Virus record (IMG/VR): IMGVR_UViG_3300025112_000054
Location: 1 to 39,872 of that record
Direction: 5' to 3' (one strand)
Source: a virus
Length of the DNA: 39,872 nt
In this document: one piece after another, positions 21,728 to 30,028 of the stretch
Layout: the number at the start of each line of letters is the position of its first letter
Numbering within the stretch: the first letter of the stretch is position 1
Translations under genes and position numbers: made by a program
Notes under the pieces: model-generated
Told to the model about the DNA's origin: nothing
The model's database searches: none
What the model saw: only the letters and a program-made list of their open reading frames with translations

Positions 21728-22150
21728 CTATCCCTTTCCTGAATTGAACTCTTTCCTAAGAATCTTGTATGTCTTGAATCTACTTGCTTTAGCCAAAGTT
21801 ATCTTTTCTTTTTCTCTATCTTCAAAGATCTTCTTAGCTCTTTCATTCTTCTCTCTCTGACTTTCAATAACTATAGCAGAGATCTGTTCATCTGAAGCTT
21901 CTAAGAACCAAGCTGGAAAATCAACAGTGATATAGCTAGCTTCAGAATAGTAGGTCTCGTGCCCTTCAACTGAAATTATTGTGTCATTTGTGAAAGGTCG
22001 TTTCCCAAAGTCTTCAATTGTAACACCTTCAGGATTAAATCTAAAATTCTTGCCAATAGGACTTATAGTTCGCCTAATGAATCTAGCTACATCAGTGATT
22101 CTATTATTCATTTCACAAAATATCTTAAGCTTTTCTGTTCTATTAATCAT
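21728..22150 (-). CDS. Hypothetical protein (140 aa)
   Basis: Start chosen at ATG 22150, 6 nt after AAGGAG; the frame is open further up because it runs into a broken membrane gene. Begins MINRTEKLKIFCEMNNRITD; DFPAWFLEASDEQISAI near residue 77, then a long charged helix (SQREKNERAKKIFEDREKEK). Unrecognised. Confidence 0.65.
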   Translation of the reverse strand: MINRTEKLKIFCEMNNRITDVARFIRRTISPIGKNFRFNPEGVTIEDFGKRPFTNDTIISVEGHETYYSEASYITVDFPAWFLEASDEQISAIVIESQREKNERAKKIFEDREKEKITLAKASRFKTYKILRKEFNSGKG

Positions 22151-22159
22151 CTTTTTCTC

Positions 22160-22413
22160 CTTCTCTTTCATCAAAAACTTCTTGTCTTTAATCAATCGCC
22201 CTAGATGTTCCCAATCATCGACATCATCAAATCCACAAAAATAACAACATAATACTATCAGTCCAAAGATCTATCCAAGAGGGAAAACTATTCCAACTAC
22301 AGCGCTGCATATAACATCTTCTAGGATGACATATCCTTTGGATTTCAATATTAATTGCCAGCAAAATCTTGCTGCTCTGCAAAACCTAACAAAAAATGTA
22401 TTGCCCAATCCAT
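22160..22413 (-). pseudogene. Broken small membrane protein gene
   Basis: ATG at 22413 overlaps the HNH stop (TAATG) and reads MDWAIHFLLGF, then soon stops. After a shift of frame the text continues as a membrane protein: ILKSKGYVILEDVICSAVVG, FPLG, an in-frame TAG where Trp would fit, then IFGLIVLCCYFCGFDDVDDW. Two lesions (frameshift plus TAG) point to a decayed gene. Confidence 0.5.
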
Positions 22414-23060
22414 TATGAAACCTCACTTTCTACGTATTCTGTAAATTTGCGCCATTCAGCTCTTTCCTTCACACTTCTTGTCTTACCAAATCTAACTGAA
22501 ATCCAGTTAGGCTTCTTTGGTTTGCTCAACAACTTCATTCCCGATTGATCAAGGGTAAAGTCTGACTTAACTGAGTTGCAGGACTTGCATGCTAGTACTG
22601 CATTGCTCCAAGAGTTTTTTCCACCCTTAGACCTTGGTTGAACGTGATCAATTGTAGCATCGCCCCTTGAAATTCTCTTTCCACAATACTGACACTTTCC
22701 ACTATCTCTTTCATAGAGTGAAGCTCTGCAGAATCTGATTTCATATCTTGGTATTCCATTGTATCTTGTAAGCGCAACAACTGAAGGCTTGAAATGGATG
22801 TTCTTAGCTGAACTTAGAATTTCATACTGATTTTTATCCAATTCACAAGATTTAGATGTCCATATTGAATAATCCATTGCTTCGAATTCATAAGCAACTG
22901 TTTTGCCAGATATTGATTTCATTTCATCGGGAACTATTACATTTGCAGCTCCTACGAAAACCAATCCTATTGCATCTCTAACAGTTGTTATATGTATTGG
23001 AATCCAGCTTCTGTTTAGCACTAGTACATTGTGCAGTAAAACCTTTCTAGCGTTCATCAT
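22413..23060 (-). CDS. HNH endonuclease
   Basis: 215 aa. The C-terminal half has a full HNH/McrA-type site: CQYCGKRISRGDATIDHVQP near residues 120-139, RSKGGKNSWSNAVLACKSCN and VKSD, with two CxxC pairs for structural zinc. The N-terminal half (LNRSWIPIHITTVRDAIGLV) is the domain commonly found with this HNH type in bacteria and phages. Likely a DNA nicking or cutting enzyme; could be a free-standing homing nuclease or a phage DNA-processing enzyme. Confidence 0.85.
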   Translation of the reverse strand: MMNARKVLLHNVLVLNRSWIPIHITTVRDAIGLVFVGAANVIVPDEMKSISGKTVAYEFEAMDYSIWTSKSCELDKNQYEILSSAKNIHFKPSVVALTRYNGIPRYEIRFCRASLYERDSGKCQYCGKRISRGDATIDHVQPRSKGGKNSWSNAVLACKSCNSVKSDFTLDQSGMKLLSKPKKPNWISVRFGKTRSVKERAEWRKFTEYVESEVS

Positions 23061-23072
23061 TAAACCACTCCA

Positions 23073-23600
23073 TCATAGAAGTTCAGTTGCTAACCCGCAT
23101 TCGTATGCATTTCCTCCTCTAAGCAGTACTTCTCCCTGTTCTTTTACTAATTCTTTCCATTCATATGCACTTTTGTTTGAGACATTTTCATATATATTAT
23201 AGCATATATCTTCAGCTGTTTTGACAAATTCTGCATTCGCCAACATTGATTTAGTTGTATCGTCTTCCCGCGCGTATCCCCGCGGAAATGAAGCTTCATG
23301 AATTAAAAATACTGTGTTTGTATAACATTTTCTATTCTGTCCTGCACAAAATATATTTACTGCCGAGGAACCACAAAAACTCAATGCTTTAGTAACAACA
23401 GTAATTCCATCTCTTATCAAGCTTACTAGATAATCATGAAAAAACAATGATAAGTAAAGATCACCACCTTCAGATTCTAGTTCAATAGTTAATTTTTCTA
23501 AACTTATACCTGCCGTTCCGCTTCGAAAATGCTCTAGTTCATCATAAGCATTCATTATTTCTTTATTATTGATCTTTTTTAATCTTATTACCGTCTCCAT
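23073..23600 (-). CDS. ClpP-like serine protease
   Basis: 175 aa. IELESEGGDLYLSLFFHDYL near residue 39 is the ClpP N-terminal fold (usually SPGG). The catalytic Ser lies in CGSSAVNIFCAG near 77-88 and His in LIHEAS near 98; a C-terminal helical part follows. Phage ClpP-like proteins often process capsid proteins or act with host ClpX, but this copy is outside the structural genes. A promoter of the conserved family lies 70 nt upstream. Confidence 0.8.
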   Translation of the reverse strand: METVIRLKKINNKEIMNAYDELEHFRSGTAGISLEKLTIELESEGGDLYLSLFFHDYLVSLIRDGITVVTKALSFCGSSAVNIFCAGQNRKCYTNTVFLIHEASFPRGYAREDDTTKSMLANAEFVKTAEDICYNIYENVSNKSAYEWKELVKEQGEVLLRGGNAYECGLATELL

Positions 23601-23668
23601 TTAGAGTTCCTTATAGAAAAAGGGGTCTAGTATACAATACACCATCCCCCATTAATTTTATTCCTTTA

Positions 23669-23698
23669 TATATAATCAATTTAGCGCTCTATATAAAC
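23669..23698 (-). promoter_or_regulatory. Phage promoter before the ClpP-like gene
   Basis: GTTTAT, 18-nt spacer ending AAATTGAT, TATATA on the minus strand; overlaps the 3' end of the radical SAM gene. Confidence 0.6.
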
Positions 23699-24963
23699 TC
23701 CCAATGATCAATCTTTTCTCTTTTCTTATCTTGCAAAGCCAAGAATGATTGTTTCAATGATTTCTTTTTTGATGCTGAATCTGCAGCTATTAAAGCCTGA
23801 TGTATGGTCCAACACATTTTATTACTTTCGTGAGGTTTGCACAACTGAGTACATTTTGAGAACTGTTCTTCATCTTCTATGATTGACATAACTTTCTTTC
23901 TTTTGTTTATGTCATTCCATATTTGTTTGAAAGTCTGTTTGTGCAATGATCCATAAGAATATCTTTCATGTCCTCGATGATTTGGACAAACATAGACTTC
24001 ACCATCTGCTCCTATACAAGGAGATATTTGAGAGCCTAAACATTTCTCATATGTTCTACCAAGTAGCTTTGGGTCATTTTCTAAGTCTTCAAAATGGTAA
24101 CCATTCATCTGAAATTTATCACCTAGAATATCTCTTGCTTCATCTAACAGAGGATTTACTTTCTCCTTCCAGAATTTAGCTTGTCTTTGAATCCCACCTT
24201 CTCTTTCAACATTAACAATTTCAGGTTTGTATTGGCAATAGTCTACATCTGAATCTCTAAACCATTCAGCAAAATCAACTATTCCATTATATGTATCGGG
24301 AGTTATAACGAAACCAACTCCAATATCCATTTGATTTGGGTGCCAAGATTTTTCTTTAGTACCTCTACCCATAGGATATACTGCTAGCTCATCATGTGTA
24401 CTCCACCAATTTGTTCTCTTATTCGATCTCTTATTCAATAATATAAGAAGATTTTCAAGAGCTCTATTCCAATCATTTTTACCCTTTACAGTTCTTCTTA
24501 TAGAATTATACGTATCAGGGTCTCCTGCATCAATTGAAATTCTAACCCAAGTCATATATTCTAATAGCGTATCAAACAAATCAAATGTATGTAACAAAGT
24601 CCCATTAGTAAACATTCCCATCTTGACTCCATTCTTGCCAAGATATTCAATGCATTCTTTTAAAGCTGGGTTTGCTGTTGGTTCTCCTCCTCCTGTCCAA
24701 TTCACTGCTCTAACTTTCATATCAATAAGTTCTTCACAGGTTCTCATCATCAAATCTCTTGACAACATATTTCGATTGAAAGTTGGAAAACCTTTCGATT
24801 CAGGTAGATGTATGTGACCACTCAAACAGAAGTGGCATGAATGATTGCATGAATTAGATGGATCGAATTCAACTAACACGGGGGATGTGCTACCGGTTTC
24901 AAGATGTTCAATAGCCCTGTCGACATTAGCGATTACTTTATCCTGAGGTGCAAATATTTTCAT
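23689..24963 (-). CDS. Radical SAM enzyme with SPASM-like C-terminus
   Basis: 424 aa. CNHSCHFC near residue 38 is the Cx3Cx2C cluster for the SAM-binding 4Fe-4S centre; NWTGGGEPTANP near 88 is the GGE motif; FTNGTLL and RISIDAGDPDTYN follow the TIM-barrel order. The C-terminal CIGADGEVYVCPNHRG and KCTQLC..HE.NKMC cysteines fit a SPASM-type auxiliary cluster. Such enzymes modify peptides or small molecules; no precursor peptide is obvious. GGAGGGCGATAG precedes the ATG. Confidence 0.85.
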   Translation of the reverse strand: MKIFAPQDKVIANVDRAIEHLETGSTSPVLVEFDPSNSCNHSCHFCLSGHIHLPESKGFPTFNRNMLSRDLMMRTCEELIDMKVRAVNWTGGGEPTANPALKECIEYLGKNGVKMGMFTNGTLLHTFDLFDTLLEYMTWVRISIDAGDPDTYNSIRRTVKGKNDWNRALENLLILLNKRSNKRTNWWSTHDELAVYPMGRGTKEKSWHPNQMDIGVGFVITPDTYNGIVDFAEWFRDSDVDYCQYKPEIVNVEREGGIQRQAKFWKEKVNPLLDEARDILGDKFQMNGYHFEDLENDPKLLGRTYEKCLGSQISPCIGADGEVYVCPNHRGHERYSYGSLHKQTFKQIWNDINKRKKVMSIIEDEEQFSKCTQLCKPHESNKMCWTIHQALIAADSASKKKSLKQSFLALQDKKREKIDHWEFI

Positions 24964-24984
24964 CTATCGCCCTCCAATTTCTTC

Positions 24985-25045
24985 TATTCCAGCGCCTTAT
25001 AATTATAAGTATCTGGGTCACCAGCATCAACTGAAATTTATCTGA
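24985..25045 (-). pseudogene. Fragment of a second radical SAM gene
   Basis: Minus strand reads ISVDAGDPDTYNYK then a stop. It matches ISIDAGDPDTYNSI inside the adjacent radical SAM gene (DNA at 24497-24545) with scattered differences, so it is a diverged paralogue remnant. Confidence 0.6.
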
Positions 25046-25086
25046 ACAGTTGTCTAACAATTTTCCTCTTGGTGCTTTATCACCTA

Positions 25087-27120
25087 TCATGTCAAATACT
25101 TTCTATATTTTTTGAACAGCCCTGTTAAGTATGTCAATGATAATCCCTCAGGCATATAGTCTACAAACGATTTGAAATCATTGTTTTTGATAGATTCTCT
25201 AACTTTTGTAGCACTGACCGAATCAGGATCTCTCTTCAATTCATTCACCTTAACTTTTACATTATCATGATCCCAATAGTTCTTGAACATTCCCTTATAT
25301 CCACCAATTCTATCGGTACCAGCATAAACATTTACTTCACCGACATTATTCAAGTCTACAAATTCATCTATTAAGCCTGGAATAAATCCTGATTTAGCTG
25401 AATGAATCATGACCTTATTGCTTTTGACAAATTTAGCTAGTACATTAGCTCTGATCTGATGTGGGAAAGGATTTCTGTTCTTGTCTAATTTTTGTCCTGC
25501 TACAAACACATACACTTTATTATTCTTCATTAGAGCTTTTCTGATTAATTCAATATGCAATCTTTGAGGAGGCTGGAATCTACCTACTAACACTCCAATT
25601 TTTACATTAGTTCCTCCTTCGTGCAATACTCCTATTTCATTTAACTTTTCAATAACAAATTTTTGAAGATTATAATCCTCATTCAGCTTATTCAAATTTC
25701 TTTGACCAAAGAATATCCTCAACAGCTGAACCGCTGTACCTTCTGGAGTATTTTCACTTACTCTCTGAACTAATTTGAGATAGTCATTGAGCTCTGTTTC
25801 TATGTCTAAGAAAGTTTCATAAGTCTTTCGAATATGAACTGGATCATGTTTTACATCTCTCTTGAATGAGCCTCTCTTAACCTTGAGTACTTTTTCCTTT
25901 CCTGTTTTGTCAAATTCTCTTTTGAGCTTATTCAGACTCTTGATAGCTTTCTTTATTTCATTGACGAAACTGTTTCTTGCTGAATTAGCTTTAGTGAATT
26001 TGAATCCATTATCTTTCAAGTACCTGAGAATCTTCTCATTCGCAGTAGCTGATTTATATTTGTTGTTGATAATTTTTACTATACCAACGGACTTCAAACC
26101 CTTGATACCAAATACTTTTTCGGCAACTGAATGTTGAAATGTTCTCATTACTCCAGGAACAAAACTTCCTGCTGGTCCTGCACCTGACATTGCCATTTCT
26201 CTGTAGTACCAAAGGAATTTATTAATAATAGGGAAGACCGATACTATCTTAGATAGCTCTCCTGTTTTCAGATCTTTTATTACTACACCCTCTGGCCAAC
26301 TTCCTCCTACATTATTTCCTTTATCATCAAATACTGGTGGTTGTGCCATCGCTCCTGCTGATAGCTTATTTAGGATAGAATCTATTAGTTTATCCTTTAT
26401 ATCCAGTTGTAAATTAGATATTTGTTTAGTTAAACTTTCCTTTTCTCTTTTTATTTTATCCTTATCTTTTCCAACAGCCCTGAAAGTTAACACATCATAA
26501 TTAGAAGAATCCTTAAAAGTTTTATTTTTTTGTTTCATTAAGTCTTCTAATTGATTAATATCATTTCCAATGGAGAGCTTATACTTGTTACTTCTAACTA
26601 CTTCCTTTCCTGAGAAGCTATAAGTAACAGTCTCAATGCTCTTATCTATTTTCTTTGATTCAGGATTATAGTAGTATAAATCTATTTTAGCCTTAGTAGG
26701 TCTAAGCTTTTTAATCAATGAATTGAATGCTGCATCATGAACGATAATATAATTATCTCCATATTCTATAGCATTGGGTATAGTTTCGAATAGCACTTCA
26801 CAACCCACATAATCACCAGGCTTCAACTGCTTTTCAAGTACGTCTTTGACACTGAGCAATGCAGCGACAGCACTCCTAATAGGATTATACATTGGCTTCC
26901 CAGGCCAATCTTTCGTAGAATGTTTATGATCTGGTTGACCCTTCACATCCCTAGAAAAATATAGTTTTCCTTTATCATCTAAGCCAAATCCTAAGTTTGC
27001 AGATCCATCAAACTTTACACTCAGCTCTAATGATTTGTCTTTATTATTCAACCTTCTGACAAGATCTAGAAACTTGTCAATTTTAAGGTCGTTTATATGC
27101 TGAATTCCTTCTAGTATCAA
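25087..27120 (-). CDS. Fusion: ligase-like nucleotidyltransferase plus NMNAT-like domain
   Basis: 677 aa. The N-terminal half has polynucleotide-ligase signatures: motif I-like VKFDGSANLGFG near residue 35 (Lys nucleophile), GCEVLFE near 107 (motif III-like) and PEGVVIKD near 286 (motif IV, EGVVIK). A charged helical linker follows (residues 350-480). The C-terminal part from residue 506 (KIGVLVGRFQPPQRLHIELI) is a HIGH-type nucleotidyltransferase of the NadR/NMNAT kind, with FPHQIR and a SATKVRES end. The expected HxGH is QRLH here, so the first His and the Gly are lost and activity is doubtful. It may seal RNA or DNA ends and link to NAD metabolism; that is inference. Confidence 0.8.
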   Translation of the reverse strand: MILEGIQHINDLKIDKFLDLVRRLNNKDKSLELSVKFDGSANLGFGLDDKGKLYFSRDVKGQPDHKHSTKDWPGKPMYNPIRSAVAALLSVKDVLEKQLKPGDYVGCEVLFETIPNAIEYGDNYIIVHDAAFNSLIKKLRPTKAKIDLYYYNPESKKIDKSIETVTYSFSGKEVVRSNKYKLSIGNDINQLEDLMKQKNKTFKDSSNYDVLTFRAVGKDKDKIKREKESLTKQISNLQLDIKDKLIDSILNKLSAGAMAQPPVFDDKGNNVGGSWPEGVVIKDLKTGELSKIVSVFPIINKFLWYYREMAMSGAGPAGSFVPGVMRTFQHSVAEKVFGIKGLKSVGIVKIINNKYKSATANEKILRYLKDNGFKFTKANSARNSFVNEIKKAIKSLNKLKREFDKTGKEKVLKVKRGSFKRDVKHDPVHIRKTYETFLDIETELNDYLKLVQRVSENTPEGTAVQLLRIFFGQRNLNKLNEDYNLQKFVIEKLNEIGVLHEGGTNVKIGVLVGRFQPPQRLHIELIRKALMKNNKVYVFVAGQKLDKNRNPFPHQIRANVLAKFVKSNKVMIHSAKSGFIPGLIDEFVDLNNVGEVNVYAGTDRIGGYKGMFKNYWDHDNVKVKVNELKRDPDSVSATKVRESIKNNDFKSFVDYMPEGLSLTYLTGLFKKYRKYLT

Positions 27121-27132
27121 AGAACTTCTCCT

Positions 27133-27155
27133 ATGATATTTTTAATAAATATCAT
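27133..27155 (-). promoter_or_regulatory. Inverted repeat next to the ligase-fusion start
   Basis: ATGATATTT and AAATATCAT flank a 5-nt spacer, just upstream of AGGAG for the gene at 27120. Could be an operator or an RNA hairpin tuning translation. Confidence 0.45.
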
Positions 27156-27156
27156 C

Positions 27157-28119
27157 CTATTTGTTAATTAATCCTTCTCTATAACATTCGCTCAAAAACT
27201 GATTGACTCTAGCTTCAGTTGTATGGAAATTCATAGCATGAACTAGAGCTTCATTTGCTATTTTCTGCATAGTTGTATCGTCCTTTAAAAGATTTGGTAT
27301 GATATATCCCAATGACAAAGGATCTTGGAACTCAAACATATGTATACCATTTTCAAAGGGATGTGGCATGTGAATCAGATTTCTTCTAGTTACCAATAGA
27401 CATCCACATGCTAGCGATTCCCAAAATCTAGCCGAATTACATTCATGTGCACCATGTGCATCAACTGCTATTTTCGACAATGCTAAAACATTATAATAAT
27501 CAGGATGATCTCTGTTACCCGTATCGATATCTTGTCTATCTGGAACTCCTCCATATAACTGACCAATCACTGAATTTTCTAAATCCATATCATTCAGTTT
27601 ATCTTCTATTTCTCTACGCCAGGGCTTTGTACTATCATGAGGCCCAAACATACAAGCTACGTCAAATTTTCTATCTTCCCATTCATTGGGATTATGAATA
27701 TATCTATTTTCGATAGCGAATGGAAATGGCTTAACATTCTTAGGATGATCTACATCTAACCGCATTTCTCTTTTGAAATACAATGGATATTTTTTAGGAT
27801 CTTCTATATATGGGTGAGTATCCTCTCCATCTATAAAAACTGTCTTCTCTGGTCTATCTATACTTTCTACAAGGTCCGATCTAACGGCTTGATTGGACGT
27901 TTTTACTACTAGATCGGCCGTTTCACGGCCGTACTGCAAGATATCTGCGTCGTTAGCCAATTGATGTGAATAATCTAACCCGGAGGCATAGTTAGACGAT
28001 TCTGCAGTAAAAACTTCTACTTCACCTTTTGCTTGTAGAATATGAAGACCTTCTATTAGAGTAGCACCTGAAAAATCATAGTGTGGACTCTGTATGATTA
28101 AAATTTTAATAACCTTCAT
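27157..28119 (-). CDS. Glycosyltransferase (CgeB/GT1-like)
   Basis: 320 aa. The C-terminal donor-binding region has ALSKIAVDAHG, ECNSARFWESLACGCLLVTR and NGIHMFEFQDP, the pattern of CgeB/YkvP-type glycosyltransferases; the N-terminal half is Rossmann-like (KILIIQSPHYDFSGATLIEG). Transfers a sugar to an unknown acceptor, perhaps phage DNA, a virion protein or the cell surface. Start overlaps the 37-aa ORF. Confidence 0.75.
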   Translation of the reverse strand: MKVIKILIIQSPHYDFSGATLIEGLHILQAKGEVEVFTAESSNYASGLDYSHQLANDADILQYGRETADLVVKTSNQAVRSDLVESIDRPEKTVFIDGEDTHPYIEDPKKYPLYFKREMRLDVDHPKNVKPFPFAIENRYIHNPNEWEDRKFDVACMFGPHDSTKPWRREIEDKLNDMDLENSVIGQLYGGVPDRQDIDTGNRDHPDYYNVLALSKIAVDAHGAHECNSARFWESLACGCLLVTRRNLIHMPHPFENGIHMFEFQDPLSLGYIIPNLLKDDTTMQKIANEALVHAMNFHTTEARVNQFLSECYREGLINK

Positions 28120-28222
28120 TTAACTGATCCTCAAATAAAATATTCAATTTAACATTAGGGTATTCGTCTATAAACATGTCTAGTTTTTTCTTACTCAATG
28201 AATAAGTGTATTTCGATTTCAT
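28109..28222 (-). CDS. Possible small protein (37 aa)
   Basis: ATG overlaps the methyltransferase stop (ATGA) and the 3' end overlaps the glycosyltransferase start by 11 nt. Encodes MKSKYTYSLSKKKLDMFIDE and YPNVKLNILFEDQLN. Unrecognised; it may be a gene remnant, because its end-on-start overlap is like those of the endonuclease fragments. Confidence 0.45.
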
Positions 28223-28965
28223 ATCAACGGTTGCCTTGTTATAAGAGCACTGTCTCGTTCATACGATGAAGAAGCTCGATTCTTCTCTCCTTCATTTGCA
28301 ACATCTTCTGGAATTACTATAGGCAGACCATCATTGCTTGTTGTATTGAGCATCTTATAAGCTGGTGAAGGTTCTTTCCCTCTCGACTTAACTGCTATCA
28401 ATTCAGTATGCATAATATCTTTCTTGGTCCATTTATATTCTCTAAATCTATTCGTGTCTAGCTTAAAATCACATTTTACTAAACCCTGATCATAGTAAAG
28501 ATTATCATCTTTCTTGAAATAGTGGAACCAATCTTCTGATAATTTAGTTACATGTGTTGGATCTCTATCATAAGCTTCATTTGAGAAAGGCATTTCAGCT
28601 ACAAATCTGCCGCCATCTCTAAGGACTCTGAATATTTCATTCATTAGATTTATTAATGGATTTTCTCTAATCATTCGCATTGGGTTTGTTATGATTGTAG
28701 ATTTATCTGCTCCTGCTACTGGGGGTATATTGTATGAATTTATATCAGGCTTCCAAATACATTTTGGAATATGTTCTAGAACATCGTAAGCTTGCACTAT
28801 ATCAACAGATTTATCTCCAAATGGTAGATTTTCAAATCCTAAATTTATTATGAGATCAGTACAATTAGATCTCATAATATCTACACCAATATTCTCATAC
28901 CCATCCATATCTCTTCTGTTATTCCCACATCCTAGTTCAATGTGCACGCGGGATTTTTCACTCAT
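28219..28965 (-). CDS. SAM-dependent methyltransferase
   Basis: Start placed at ATG 28965 (AAGGAATGGGAAA), giving 248 aa; the longer frame runs into the upstream gene. HIELGCGNNRRDMDGYENIG near residue 7 is SAM motif I, DIVQAYDVLEHIP near 57 is the class I motif (DVLEH), and FRVLRDGGRFVAEMP follows. Substrate unknown; neighbours suggest a sugar or surface molecule. Confidence 0.8.
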   Translation of the reverse strand: MSEKSRVHIELGCGNNRRDMDGYENIGVDIMRSNCTDLIINLGFENLPFGDKSVDIVQAYDVLEHIPKCIWKPDINSYNIPPVAGADKSTIITNPMRMIRENPLINLMNEIFRVLRDGGRFVAEMPFSNEAYDRDPTHVTKLSEDWFHYFKKDDNLYYDQGLVKCDFKLDTNRFREYKWTKKDIMHTELIAVKSRGKEPSPAYKMLNTTSNDGLPIVIPEDVANEGEKNRASSSYERDSALITRQPLI

Positions 28966-28978
28966 TTTCCCATTCCTT

Positions 28979-29950
28979 TCATATCTTTGGTCCTTTTGTA
29001 TCAATTGTCGCTGGTAGTATTTTAGTCTTTTTCTCTTTCTCTTTATTGAAGCATAGATCAAATTTCTCTTTAGCTAATCTCTCTTCTTCATTTTTTTTCA
29101 ATGTCCTTTTCGAATGATCCATCAAAGCTACATTAGACCAGGGATGAGATTGATGTCCAAGATTGAAGCATAGATCAAATCTTGAAGGTTCAAATAAATG
29201 AGAAATTCTACCAACACCAAACCACATTGGTTTTACATACATTGTGTTACCAGATTTTTCTACTATTGATTTGACATAACCATCTCTAACAAAGAAAGCA
29301 TCTGATCCTGCTAATGAACAACCCACGAGAGAATATCCCTTTTTTGTAGCTATCTCATTTAATGATAGTAAACTTGATCCATAGAATGATGCTCCATTCC
29401 AACATGAGTACTGAGTATCTTTGTTATAAGGAACTCTAAGATCTACATCATATGGAATGGCCGAATTATATTCTATGCAAATTACTCTTGGCTCTATACA
29501 TTCTATAGCTTCCCATATATAACTGTCATTCCAATCTACATCTATTACTAGTAAATCATAATCTAGATCATCTTTAGAATAATCACTGATGATTTTATCT
29601 ATATTATCTCTATCGACCAATTCGTGCATAATGTCAAGATCATCTCTATTGTTATAATATTCAGATCTCTTTGCTGCTCCTTCAATTACTTCAGCATCTC
29701 CATCTATCCACAAACCTTTCCATCCCAAATAGGATAGGCGATACAGAGTATTATTCTGCATACCTTCACCACATCCAAATTCAATGAATCTCTTACTCTT
29801 TGTTTCAATTCTTCTGAATATTTCATCGAGCATTCCATCTTGATCATGCATAGAACACACAGAAAAACCGTAGCCACTTAATTTATTCATATGCCTGGCT
29901 TCGGCTCTAAGTTCTTGCCAATATCTGTAAGCTTCTAGTCTTTCACTCAT
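28979..29950 (-). CDS. FkbM-like methyltransferase
   Basis: 323 aa. FIEFGCGEGMQNNTLYRLSY near residue 54 and GLWIDGDAEVIEGA are the SAM-binding start; DYDLLVIDVDWNDSYIW and VICIEYNSAIP continue the fold as in FkbM-type enzymes. The C-terminus carries a repeat RFDLCFNLG / KFDLCFNKE encoded by near-identical DNA (GAAGCATAGATCAAAT on the plus strand at 29049 and 29164). Substrate unknown. Confidence 0.72.
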   Translation of the reverse strand: MSERLEAYRYWQELRAEARHMNKLSGYGFSVCSMHDQDGMLDEIFRRIETKSKRFIEFGCGEGMQNNTLYRLSYLGWKGLWIDGDAEVIEGAAKRSEYYNNRDDLDIMHELVDRDNIDKIISDYSKDDLDYDLLVIDVDWNDSYIWEAIECIEPRVICIEYNSAIPYDVDLRVPYNKDTQYSCWNGASFYGSSLLSLNEIATKKGYSLVGCSLAGSDAFFVRDGYVKSIVEKSGNTMYVKPMWFGVGRISHLFEPSRFDLCFNLGHQSHPWSNVALMDHSKRTLKKNEEERLAKEKFDLCFNKEKEKKTKILPATIDTKGPKI

Positions 29951-29973
29951 GAAACCTCCTTCAATATCATAAC

Positions 29974-30006
29974 AAAAAAATGCACCAGTATAAAATACTG
30001 ATGCAT
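29974..30006 (-). terminator. Rho-independent terminator after the Ro60 gene
   Basis: Minus strand ATGCATCAGTAT / ATACTGGTGCAT, 12-bp stem with 3-nt loop and one G-T pair, followed by seven T. Confidence 0.88.
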
Positions 30007-30028
30007 AATTGTTAATGATAATAACTAC

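Noticed and set aside
24985-25078. 52-codon ORF starting MIGDKAPRGKLL upstream of the radical SAM gene
   Set aside because: It reads the radical SAM fragment in a wrong frame and runs into the real gene start; no support beyond being open.
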